Shown here in pieces: positions 1 through 5,761 of a DNA stretch of 5,761 nt. The notes beneath the pieces are model-generated. The model worked only from the letters and a program-made list of their open reading frames with translations. It searched no databases and was not told where the DNA came from. The position numbers and the translations under genes are program-made. This DNA comes from SCUN01 sp964343975 (GTDB taxonomy: Bacteria; Acidobacteriota; Vicinamibacteria; Vicinamibacterales; SCN-69-37): positions 1-5,761 of the forward strand of contig CAYFLU010000199.1 of the NCBI GenBank assembly GCA_964343975.1, read 5' to 3'. Numbering within the stretch: the first letter of the stretch is position 1; every line of letters starts with the position of its first letter.

Positions 1-263
1 CTGATCACGACGCCGCCGTGCATCGGCACGGCGCCACCGGTGTACCCCGTGCCGCCGCCGCGCGGCACCATGGGCGTGCGCGTCTCGGTGCAGAGCCGCG
101 CGATGGCGGCGATCTCGGCCGTGCTGGCCGGCAGCACCACGGCATCGGCGGGCCGGCCGCGCTTCAGCGCATCCGCGCCGTAGGCGTCACGCGACGCCGG
201 GTCGACGCGCACAAACGCGTCGCCGACGATCGCGCGCAACCTGTCAATGACAGCGTCGGTCAT
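1..263 (-). CDS. FAD-linked oxidase, GlcD-like (N-terminal part, cut by window edge)
   Basis: Only the first 87 residues are present; the reading frame runs off the left edge. The visible part is the start of a PCMH-type FAD-binding domain as in GlcD and D-lactate dehydrogenases, which oxidise 2-hydroxyacids such as glycolate or D-lactate. Seen directly: an N-terminal helix beginning MTDAVIDRLR, a 'YGAD' segment near residue 28, the segment AVVLPAST (41-48) where the domain normally starts, and the diagnostic FAD pyrophosphate-binding loop PRGGGTGYTGGA at 67-78. The ATG at 263 overlaps the TGA of the upstream aminotransferase as ATGA, and no strong Shine-Dalgarno precedes it, so translation is probably coupled. 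The substrate cannot be told from this fragment. The C-terminal FAD-oxidase domain, and any GlcE or GlcF partners, would lie beyond the window. Confidence 0.88.
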   Translation of the reverse strand, partial: MTDAVIDRLRAIVGDAFVRVDPASRDAYGADALKRGRPADAVVLPASTAEIAAIARLCTETRTPMVPRGGGTGYTGGAVPMHGGVVI

Positions 264-1459
264 CGCGGCAACTGGCGCGCGTAGCGGAAGAGACGCGTCA
301 GGCCTTCGCGCAGCCTTTCGAGCGACGTCGCGTAGGAGATGCGGAACGCGTCGGTGTGATCGAACGCCTCGGCCGGCGTGATCACGACGTGCTCGGCCTC
401 GAGCAGGCCGTCGCAGAACGCCTGCGCCGTCGGCGCGCCCTTCGGCGACAGGAACTGATCGACGGTCGGATAGAGATAGAACGCGCCCTTCGGCACAGCG
501 CACACGAACCGCGGCTCTTCGCGCAACCACTCGAGCACCTGGTCGCGCCGCTGCTTGTAGATCGCGCGCATGTCGTCCACGCACGCCTGCGACGAGGTCA
601 GCGCCGCCACGGCGGCCTTCTGCGTGATCGAGTTCACGTTCGACGTCTCGTGGCTCTGCAAGGCGTTCGCCGCCGACACCACCGCCTTTGGCGCCACGAC
701 CCAACCGCAGCGCCAGCCGGTCATGGCATAGCCCTTCGACGCCGAGCCGCAGAGCACGAGCCGATCACGCATCTCGTCGCCAAACGCCTTCGGCAGATTG
801 TGCGGCTCGTTGTCGTACACGAGCTGCTCATAGCAGAGATCGGTCACGACCCACAGCCCGCGCCGCGCCGCTTCCTTCGCCAGCGTGCGCGCCTCCGACT
901 CGCTCAAGAGCGCCCCAGTGGGATTGCCCGGGCTGTTGATCACAATGGCTCGCGTCTTCGGCGTCACCGCCGCCAGCAGCGCGTCAGCCGACAGCGCGAA
1001 CCCGTTCGACGCCGTCGACCGCACGGTCACGGGCGTGGCGCCGGCGAGCTTGATCTGCTCGAGAATCGTCGGCCAGCCGGGCGAGTGCGTCACGATTTCG
1101 TCGCCCGGGTTGAACAACGTCATCGCCGCATGGAACAGGGCCTGCTTCCCGCCGGCCGTCGCGATCACTTCATCAGGCGCGTAGGTCACGCCGTAGAGCT
1201 CACGGTAGTGATACCCCACCGCCTCGCGCAGTTCCTGCGTCCCCATGTTCGGCGTGTACTTCGTGAAGTTGGCGTCGAGGGCCTGATGCGCGGCCGCCGT
1301 GATGTGCGCCGGCGTCGGAAAATCCGGCTCGCCCGCGCCCAGGTCCACCACGTCCACGCCCGCCCGCCGCAACTTGTCCGCGGCCAGCGTGCCCTTCATC
1401 GTCGGCGACATGCCGATCCGCGCCATGCGGTCGGCGAGCATCGCGGGTTGCCCACTCAT
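260..1459 (-). CDS. Class I/II PLP-dependent aminotransferase (aspartate aminotransferase-like)
   Basis: A 399-residue cytoplasmic fold-type I aminotransferase of usual family length. It transfers an amino group between an amino acid and a 2-oxoacid through pyridoxal phosphate. Motifs in order: SPT at 18-20, GAGEPDFPTP at 41-50, GGKQALF at 103-109, the ring-stacking Trp129 in SPGW, NSPGNPTG at 175-182 (Asn179), Asp207 and Tyr210 in TDLCYE, the PLP lysine Lys242 in SASKGYAMTGWR, and the carboxylate-binding Arg373 in FRISYATS. From memory of the family, the SxT pair and the GGKQALF lysine match the 1-beta subgroup of aspartate/prephenate aminotransferases, so aspartate or arogenate chemistry is the best guess, but the substrate is not proven. 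The usual Tyr before the stacking Trp is Gly128 here. The ATG overlaps the coaD stop as ATGA. An AAGGGG stretch lies about 12 nt upstream and a weak GGA sits nearer. Confidence 0.93.
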   Translation of the reverse strand: MSGQPAMLADRMARIGMSPTMKGTLAADKLRRAGVDVVDLGAGEPDFPTPAHITAAAHQALDANFTKYTPNMGTQELREAVGYHYRELYGVTYAPDEVIATAGGKQALFHAAMTLFNPGDEIVTHSPGWPTILEQIKLAGATPVTVRSTASNGFALSADALLAAVTPKTRAIVINSPGNPTGALLSESEARTLAKEAARRGLWVVTDLCYEQLVYDNEPHNLPKAFGDEMRDRLVLCGSASKGYAMTGWRCGWVVAPKAVVSAANALQSHETSNVNSITQKAAVAALTSSQACVDDMRAIYKQRRDQVLEWLREEPRFVCAVPKGAFYLYPTVDQFLSPKGAPTAQAFCDGLLEAEHVVITPAEAFDHTDAFRISYATSLERLREGLTRLFRYARQLPR

Positions 1460-1953
1460 GATTTCCGTGTCCCCTTCTTCTGCGCGAGGCGCGCTTCGAC
1501 GCCAGCGGGCACCAGGCCCGTGACCGAACCACCGAGCGACACCACTTCTTTGATGAGCCGTGAACTGACGTACGTGTACTGCTCAGCCGGCATCATGAAC
1601 ACCGTTTCCACGGCCGGCTGGAGGTGCCGGTTCATGAGCGCCATTTGCATCTCGTATTCGAAGTCCGACACGGCGCGCAGACCGCGCACGATCGCGGTGG
1701 CCGACTTGTGCCGTGCGTAGTCGATGAGGAGTCCGGAGAACTGATCCGCTTCGACGTTCGGGGTGTCGGCAAAGGTCTCGCGGATGATCGCGAGGCGCTC
1801 CTCCACCGTAAAGAGCGGGGTCTTCTCGGCGTTGGTGAGCACGGCGACGATGATGCGGTCGAAGAGCTTGGCGCCGCGCAGGATGATGTCGACATGGCCG
1901 TTCGTCAACGGATCGAACGAGCCCGGGTAAACCGCCACTCGCGGCATGCTCAC
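1456..1953 (-). CDS. coaD: Pantetheine-phosphate adenylyltransferase (CoaD)
   Basis: CoaD catalyses the penultimate step of coenzyme A synthesis, transferring AMP from ATP to 4'-phosphopantetheine to give dephospho-CoA in the cytoplasm. The protein has 165 residues from the GTG at 1953, or 163 from the ATG at 1947; the E. coli enzyme has 159. Numbered from the GTG, the nucleotidyltransferase signature is complete: YPGSFDPLTNGH at 9-20 with His20 of the TNGH motif, Lys44 in NAEKTPLF, VRGLR at 89-93 with Arg90 and Arg93, DFEYEMQMA at 97-105, and the C-terminal YVSSRLIKE at 128-136. The GTG overlaps the rsmD stop as GTGA. The ATG two codons further on has GGAGG 7 nt ahead and gives the more typical N-terminus (MPRVAVYPG), so I slightly favour it. 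The gene sits directly after rsmD, a pairing common in bacteria, and overlaps the aminotransferase by ATGA. Confidence 0.97.
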   Translation of the reverse strand: MSMPRVAVYPGSFDPLTNGHVDIILRGAKLFDRIIVAVLTNAEKTPLFTVEERLAIIRETFADTPNVEADQFSGLLIDYARHKSATAIVRGLRAVSDFEYEMQMALMNRHLQPAVETVFMMPAEQYTYVSSRLIKEVVSLGGSVTGLVPAGVEARLAQKKGTRKS

Positions 1954-2498
1954 GCCTCCACCTCAGCAGTGTAGAACGACAACGCGCTGTCGCCCGCCTC
2001 CAAAACGCGCGTGCGTCGGAGCCCCGGCAGCGCCTCCGGCGACGGCCGGCGCCGGCTGTGCTCGAGCACCACGCGCCCGCCGGACACCACCGCCGTCGCC
2101 GCGCGCGCCAACACATCGTCGAGCGAGTCGATCGCGTATGGCGGATCCAGGAACACGAGTTCGAAGGGCCCCAACACCTCGCCGCACCGCGGCTTCAGCC
2201 AATCGGCGCGAAGGATCGTGCACGTGCCGGTCACGCCCAGCTTCTCGGCGTGACGGCCGATGAGGGCAATGGCGCGCGGATCCTGATCGAGCAAGGTCGC
2301 GTGCGCCGCACCGCGACTCAGCGCCTCGAATCCCACCGCGCCCGTGCCACTGAACGCGTCGAGCACGCGCTGCCCGTGCACCGACGGCCCGAGCACATTG
2401 AACAGGGTTTCCCGCAGCGAATCCGAGGTGGGCCGCACGCCGTCCCACGTCGGGCCATCGAGGCGTCGCCCTTTGAGCGTGCCGGCCACGATGCGCAT
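1950..2498 (-). CDS. rsmD: 16S rRNA (guanine(966)-N(2))-methyltransferase RsmD
   Basis: RsmD uses S-adenosylmethionine to methylate N2 of G966 in helix 31 of 16S rRNA during small-subunit assembly. The protein has 182 residues, near the family norm (198 in E. coli). Motifs in order: the family N-terminus MRIVAGTLKGRRL (1-13), RPTSDSLRETLFN (22-34), the SAM-binding loop LDAFSGTG (46-53), the acidic motif II residue Asp71 in LLDQDP, and catalytic DPPY at 118-121. The frame is open upstream to 2588, but those extra 30 codons lie within recG and lack family resemblance. The ATG at 2498 gives the canonical start, touches the recG stop as TGATG and has GGGGG 7 nt upstream. It overlaps coaD downstream by GTGA if the GTG start of coaD is used. 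Confidence 0.96.
   Translation of the reverse strand: MRIVAGTLKGRRLDGPTWDGVRPTSDSLRETLFNVLGPSVHGQRVLDAFSGTGAVGFEALSRGAAHATLLDQDPRAIALIGRHAEKLGVTGTCTILRADWLKPRCGEVLGPFELVFLDPPYAIDSLDDVLARAATAVVSGGRVVLEHSRRRPSPEALPGLRRTRVLEAGDSALSFYTAEVEA
1955..1959 (-). promoter_or_regulatory. Shine-Dalgarno for coaD (GGAGG)
   Basis: GGAGG lies inside the last codons of rsmD, 7 nt before the ATG at 1947. A second purine-rich site, GAGGT at 1964-1960, lies 6 nt before the alternative GTG at 1953. Either start could be served; the stronger match and the usual CoaD N-terminus favour the ATG at 1947. Confidence 0.55.
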
Positions 2499-4603
2499 CA
2501 GGCGACCCCCACGAGGCCGAAGCGCGCTGCCCAGTTGGCCGTGAGGTACGACACGAGCGCACGCGATGCGTCCGGGTGATCCAGCCACTCGGTCGCGGCG
2601 CGCCGCGCATCTTCCATCAAGGCGTGATCGCGCAAGAGATCGCCGACACGCAACGTCGGCATGCCCGACTGACGCGTGCCGAAGAAGTCGCCCGGCCCGC
2701 GAATTTCGAGATCGCGTTCCGCGATGACGAAGCCGTCGGTCGTTTCCACGAGTGCCGCCAGTCGCGCCTTCGCGTCGTCACTGAGCGGAAACTGATACAG
2801 GAGCACGCAGCTCGACGCGTGCTGACCGCGTCCGACGCGACCGCGCAACTGATGGAGCTGCGACAGACCGAAGCGCTCGGCGTGTTCAATCACCATCACG
2901 GTGGCGTTCGGCACGTCGACGCCGACTTCCACGACGGTCGTCGAGACCAGGATGTGCACGTCGCCGCGGGAGAAGGCCGCCATCACCCGATCCTTCTCTT
3001 CCTGCTTGAGACGCCCATGCAACAACGCCACGTGATACTGCTGAAACACTTCCTGCTGCAGGTGATCAGCCATGGCCGTGGCCGCGCGCAAGTCGACCTT
3101 CTCGGAGTCTTCGACCAGCGGATAGATGATGTAGGCCTGCCGGCCGGCCTCGAGTTCACGGCGCACGAGGCGATAGACCTCTTCGCGCTTCGACTCGCTC
3201 TTCGACGCCGTGGCGATGGGCTGCCGGCCTGGCGGCAGTTCACGGATCACCGACACATCGAGGTCGCCGTACGTCGTGAGCGCGAGTGTGCGCGGGATCG
3301 GCGTCGCCGTCATCACCAACACGTCGGGGCATTGCCCCTTCGACCGCAGGCTCGCGCGCTGCATCACGCCGAAGCGATGCTGCTCGTCGATGATCACGAG
3401 TCCGAGCGCGTGAAAGGCCAGATCCCCTTCGGCGAGCGCGTGGGTGCCGACCACGAGATGCGCCACGCCGCTCGCGATCTCCGCGTGCACTTCGCGGCGC
3501 TTCGCCGCGGACAGGCTGCCGGTGAGTGACACGACCCGGAACCGCGTGCGTTCGAGCAGACGACGAATCGTGAGGTAGTGCTGGTCCGCCAGGATTTCCG
3601 TCGGCGCCATGAAGGCCACCTGAAAACCGTTCTCCATCGCGACGATCGCCGCGAGCAGCGCCACAATCGTCTTCCCCGCGCCGACGTCGCCCTGCAGCAG
3701 CCGGTTCATGGGTTCGTCGCGGCGCATGTCGTCGACGATTTCCTTCAGCGCGGTGCGCTGACCGTTCGTGAGTTTGAACGGCAGCACCTCACGCGCGGCA
3801 TCGCGAATGCGATCGTCCACGCGCACCGGGCGCGGCTTGCGAAACTCGGCCTGCTTCCGTTTGCGGAGCACGAGCCCGGCCTGAAACAGGAAGAACTCTT
3901 CGAAGATGAGCCGACGATGCGCCGGCGTCGTAAACGCGTTCAACGCGCGCACGTCGGTGCCGGGCTCCGGGAAATGCACGCCACGAATCGCGGTGGCGCG
4001 ATCGGGCAGCCCGCGCGACTCGCGCACGGGCGCCGGCACGGGATCACCGACCGTCGCCGGCATCTCGCGCAGCAATCGATGCACGAGCGCCCGTTGCATG
4101 CGCGGCGTCATCGACCCGGCCTTTTCGTACACCGGCACGATCCGCCCCGTATGCACACCGCCGTCGTCATCGTCGGCGTCCGTGCGGATCAGTTCGTATT
4201 CGGGGTTGGTGAACTGCAGGCCGCCGGACGGCCGATATTCAAGCGGCCCGTACAGCACCACCGCCTGCCCCGGCACGAAGACCTCCTTGAGGAAGGCCTG
4301 ATTCGGAAACACCGCCTTGGTGACGCCGCCCGTGGCGTCGCGCACGATCGCTTCGAACAGTCGGAAGCCGGGCCGCCGCGTCGGCCGCACGCCGCTCGAC
4401 ACGACCTCGGCGGTGACCGTGGCCGTCATGCCCGGACGCAGATGGCGGATCTCACACGGCGCGGCGCGATCTTCGTAGCGCAGCGGGAAGCGCAGGAGCA
4501 GATCTTCGACGGTCTGCAGGCCGACGCGCGCCAGATCCGCGGCGCGCTTGGGACCGACACCGCGTACGTATTGCAGCGGTGTCGAGAGGAAATCCTGGGC
4601 CAC
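2498..4603 (-). CDS. recG: ATP-dependent DNA helicase RecG
   Basis: RecG is a monomeric superfamily 2 double-strand DNA translocase that remodels stalled replication forks, Holliday junctions and R-loops. The 701-residue product is full length (693 in E. coli). Seen in order: an N-terminal segment with YVRGVGPKRAADLARVGL (12-29) and LRYEDR (41-46), leading into the OB-fold wedge domain (roughly 50-150); a Q-motif-like FKLTNGQ at 276-282; Walker A GDVGAGKT at 305-312; the DEQH box at 406-409; motif III TAT at 432-434; motif VI QLRGRVGRG at 585-593; and the RecG-specific TRG region with DLEIRGPGDFFGTRQSG at 631-647. All key motifs are intact. An acidic DDDD run (144-147) interrupts the end of the wedge region. 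The start is GTG at 4603, 8 nt after the preceding stop, with no recognisable Shine-Dalgarno. The alignment of the N-terminus supports this start. Confidence 0.97.
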   Translation of the reverse strand: MAQDFLSTPLQYVRGVGPKRAADLARVGLQTVEDLLLRFPLRYEDRAAPCEIRHLRPGMTATVTAEVVSSGVRPTRRPGFRLFEAIVRDATGGVTKAVFPNQAFLKEVFVPGQAVVLYGPLEYRPSGGLQFTNPEYELIRTDADDDDGGVHTGRIVPVYEKAGSMTPRMQRALVHRLLREMPATVGDPVPAPVRESRGLPDRATAIRGVHFPEPGTDVRALNAFTTPAHRRLIFEEFFLFQAGLVLRKRKQAEFRKPRPVRVDDRIRDAAREVLPFKLTNGQRTALKEIVDDMRRDEPMNRLLQGDVGAGKTIVALLAAIVAMENGFQVAFMAPTEILADQHYLTIRRLLERTRFRVVSLTGSLSAAKRREVHAEIASGVAHLVVGTHALAEGDLAFHALGLVIIDEQHRFGVMQRASLRSKGQCPDVLVMTATPIPRTLALTTYGDLDVSVIRELPPGRQPIATASKSESKREEVYRLVRRELEAGRQAYIIYPLVEDSEKVDLRAATAMADHLQQEVFQQYHVALLHGRLKQEEKDRVMAAFSRGDVHILVSTTVVEVGVDVPNATVMVIEHAERFGLSQLHQLRGRVGRGQHASSCVLLYQFPLSDDAKARLAALVETTDGFVIAERDLEIRGPGDFFGTRQSGMPTLRVGDLLRDHALMEDARRAATEWLDHPDASRALVSYLTANWAARFGLVGVA

Positions 4604-4611
4604 GGCGCGGA

Positions 4612-5247
4612 CTACTGCACGACCACCGCGGAGCCGCGGTCGATCGCCAGATCCCGTACGCGGGCCGGCAGAGGAAACGGCTTGGCCAGCATGATGCCGT
4701 CCGGGAATTCCGGCGACTTCGAGTAGTAGGTGATCAGTTCCTGGAGCAGCAGGCGCGGCACGGCCACGTTGCCAAGCGAGGCCGATTCGACGTCGAACAC
4801 CCCCTGCCCGCCGCGGCCGGTGAGTGTCCCGCGCAGCGAGATCTCCATCTGTCCCGTGAGATACGCCATCGGATCCAGCATGGACCGCTCGCGCGACTTC
4901 CGCACCGCGTCGAGATCAATCAGGCCGTGCACGGTGAGCTTGCCCGGCCCCGTAAAGGCGACCGACGGCGACACCAGCCCGGTGGGCACGTTGGCTTTGC
5001 CGTCCGCCGACAGCCAGGCGTTCAGTTCGCGATCAGTGAATGACGTGCGGAGCGGACTGGGAGCCTTCCCGGTCGGCGGCGGTGGCGTCGCGGCTCGCAA
5101 CAGAATCGCCGCGACGTTCTTCTGCATCTTCTCGGAGTCGCGCTTTAGCGCGGTCGCAGTCGCGCCCGTGCCCTGCGCGGCGGCCAGGGCCGCCGACACG
5201 ACAACGCCGGCCAACGTGACACAGACTCGAGTGGAGAGACGCGCCAT
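4612..5247 (-). CDS. Exported protein of unknown function, upstream of recG
   Basis: The 211-residue product has a clear Sec signal peptide: MARLSTR, then a hydrophobic core at about 8-23, and an Ala-rich end with likely cleavage after Ala24 (AAA before Gln25). There is no lipobox cysteine at that site, so a soluble periplasmic or secreted protein is expected. The mature part has a charged region (35-45), a Pro-rich linker (PPPPTG, 55-60), then TSFTDRELNAWLS (68-80) followed by a probable beta-rich domain with segments such as KLTVHGLIDLDA (103-114) and QMEISLRGTL (133-142), ending DRGSAVVVQ. From memory it resembles uncharacterised acidobacterial exported proteins with an ELNAxL motif; a link to LmeA/DUF2993 or AsmA-like lipid-binding folds is speculation. 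No catalytic motif is recognised. The ATG has GGAAG 7 nt upstream and lies in an inverted repeat. The gene ends 8 nt before recG, so the two are probably co-transcribed. Confidence 0.85.
   Translation of the reverse strand: MARLSTRVCVTLAGVVVSAALAAAQGTGATATALKRDSEKMQKNVAAILLRAATPPPPTGKAPSPLRTSFTDRELNAWLSADGKANVPTGLVSPSVAFTGPGKLTVHGLIDLDAVRKSRERSMLDPMAYLTGQMEISLRGTLTGRGGQGVFDVESASLGNVAVPRLLLQELITYYSKSPEFPDGIMLAKPFPLPARVRDLAIDRGSAVVVQ
4625..4640 (-). repeat. GC-rich hairpin just ahead of recG
   Basis: ACCGCG and CGCGGT arms flank a 4-nt loop at the 3' end of the exported-protein gene, ending 21 nt before the recG GTG. No T-run follows, so it is not an intrinsic terminator. It lies within coding sequence and GC-rich DNA forms such repeats often, so a role in recG expression is only possible. 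Confidence 0.3.
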
Positions 5248-5266
5248 GACTGTTCTTCCGTCATGG
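5244..5266 (-). promoter_or_regulatory. Start-codon hairpin with Shine-Dalgarno in the loop
   Basis: A perfect 7-bp inverted repeat (CCATGAC at 5266-5260 and GTCATGG at 5250-5244, mRNA sense) is separated by 9 nt. The ATG of the exported-protein gene (5247) lies in the 3' arm, and the GGAAG Shine-Dalgarno (5259-5255) lies in the loop. If formed in the mRNA, this would display the ribosome-binding site while pairing the start codon. Function is inferred; only the repeat is seen. Confidence 0.4.
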
Positions 5267-5304
5267 TAACGCGTCCGATGCCCGGCTGGCAGCCTGCGCG
5301 TTAC
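5266..5304 (-). repeat. Inverted repeat spanning the stop of the Spy-like gene
   Basis: Perfect 8-bp arms, GTAACGCG (5304-5297) and CGCGTTAC (5273-5266), enclose 23 nt that contain a small GGCT/AGCC mini-hairpin (5294-5284). The 5' arm includes the TAA stop at 5303-5301. No T-run follows the 3' arm, so it is not a canonical intrinsic terminator. It could be an attenuator, an mRNA-stabilising stem or chance. Confidence 0.4.
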
Positions 5305-5761
5305 TGGCCGCCTTTGCCCGGCTGGCGCACCTTGATCAGGAAGTCCATCTTCCGCTTCTCGAGGTTGTCCTCGAGCAGGCGGTACTTTGCCCGCTGCACG
5401 GGCGTCAGCAGTTGATTCACCGCCTCGAGCGCCTTCGCACGCGCGGCGTCGCCTTCGGCATCGATCGTGTCGAGTTCTTTCAGCTTCGCCTCGATCGCGG
5501 CATCCTTGGCTTTCGGATCCATGTCGTCAGGCTTGCCCGGCCCCGGCGTGTTGACCAACTGGCGGAGCTCATTGAACGCCTTGTTGAACCGACGTGTCTG
5601 CTGGATCTTCGTGTCTTGCAGGCGCTTCACGCGGGCGACGAACGCCGGGAACTGATCCGTGGTCAAGCCGACGAACGACTCGGCCTGCGTGATCAGCATC
5701 GCGTCGAACATGGACTGAATCTCACCAACCGAGATGGCCTGATCCTGCGGCGCCGGCGCCG
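5301..5761 (-). CDS. Spy/CpxP-like periplasmic LTxxQ protein (N-terminus beyond window edge)
   Basis: The frame is open to the right edge, giving 152 C-terminal residues and a TAA stop at 5303-5301. An internal ATG at 5711 exists, but upstream codons continue in frame (APAPQDQAISVGEIQS), so the true start, probably with a signal peptide ending near the Ala/Pro stretch, lies outside. The sequence is highly charged and predicted helical. It carries two LTxxQ motifs, LTTDQ near the start and LTPVQRAKYRLLEDNLEKRK near the end, which are the hallmark of the Spy/CpxP family of periplasmic chaperones and metal or envelope-stress sensors. Between them lie a basic helix and a Pro/Gly break (NTPGPGKPDD). 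Family membership rests on this motif pair and overall character, so the exact role (ATP-independent chaperone or stress-sensor partner) is inferred. Confidence 0.78.
   Translation of the reverse strand, partial: APAPQDQAISVGEIQSMFDAMLITQAESFVGLTTDQFPAFVARVKRLQDTKIQQTRRFNKAFNELRQLVNTPGPGKPDDMDPKAKDAAIEAKLKELDTIDAEGDAARAKALEAVNQLLTPVQRAKYRLLEDNLEKRKMDFLIKVRQPGKGGQ

Noticed and set aside
356..1720. 454-codon open frame on the plus strand, antisense to the aminotransferase and coaD genes
   Set aside because: The translation is dominated by Arg, His and Ala, as expected for the reverse of a GC-rich coding frame. It spans two well-identified minus-strand genes and matches no known family.
2499..2588. 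Possible 30-codon N-terminal extension of RsmD
   Set aside because: These codons lie inside recG and do not resemble RsmD. The family N-terminus begins at the ATG at 2498, which has a purine-rich site upstream.
2576..3529. 317-codon open frame on the plus strand opposite recG
   Set aside because: Same low-complexity Arg/His-rich character and no recognisable motif; antisense shadow.
3578..4726. 382-codon open frame on the plus strand opposite recG
   Set aside because: Arg/His-rich composition without domains; it is the antisense shadow of recG, whose motifs are complete.
5146..5264. Short frame starting at the upstream ATG at 5264, overlapping the exported-protein start
   Set aside because: It begins 17 nt before the real start in another frame, yields a short Arg/Pro/Trp-rich peptide of about 39 codons and lacks its own Shine-Dalgarno; most likely chance.
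5266..5304. Intrinsic terminator after the Spy-like gene
   Set aside because: The inverted repeat is real, but it has a long loop and no T-run after the 3' arm on the minus strand, so a standard intrinsic terminator is not supported.
1..5761. Defence island, mobile element, CRISPR array or biosynthetic cluster
   Set aside because: All supported genes are housekeeping or envelope proteins in a tight one-strand array. No transposase, integrase, direct-repeat array, tRNA or composition break was seen.

Overview
This is a GC-rich bacterial chromosomal window. All seven supported genes lie on the minus strand, so they read from right to left (high to low coordinates). Gene content and order are housekeeping: RecG helicase, 16S rRNA methyltransferase RsmD, phosphopantetheine adenylyltransferase CoaD, a class I PLP aminotransferase and a GlcD-type FAD-linked oxidase. 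Two small exported proteins lie upstream of recG. The high GC, this gene order and the style of the two exported proteins suggest Acidobacteriota, perhaps Vicinamibacteria. That placement is an inference from memory and was not checked by a search.

Layout in the direction of transcription: (1) 5761-5301, the C-terminal part of a Spy/CpxP-like periplasmic protein with two LTxxQ motifs, cut by the window edge. (2) 5300-5248, a 53-bp spacer with two abutting inverted repeats; one covers the upstream stop codon and the other covers the next start codon. (3) 5247-4612, a 211-residue exported protein of unknown function. (4) 4603-2498, recG, with a GTG start 8 nt after the previous stop. (5) 2498-1950, rsmD. 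(6) 1953/1947-1456, coaD. (7) 1459-260, the aminotransferase. (8) 263-1, the first 87 residues of the FAD-linked oxidase, cut by the other edge.

From recG to the oxidase the genes overlap or touch at every junction (TGATG, GTGA, ATGA, ATGA). This looks like one polycistronic unit with translational coupling. The products act in different processes: replication-fork repair, ribosome modification, coenzyme A synthesis, amino-acid metabolism and 2-hydroxyacid or D-lactate/glycolate-type oxidation. The cluster is therefore a co-expressed housekeeping operon rather than a pathway. No convincing promoter or intrinsic terminator is visible, and no tRNA, rRNA, mobile element or CRISPR array was seen.

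I found no sign of a new defence, mobile or biosynthetic system. The points most worth a second look are the structured spacer at 5244-5304, the unassigned exported protein ahead of recG, and the substrate identity of the aminotransferase.
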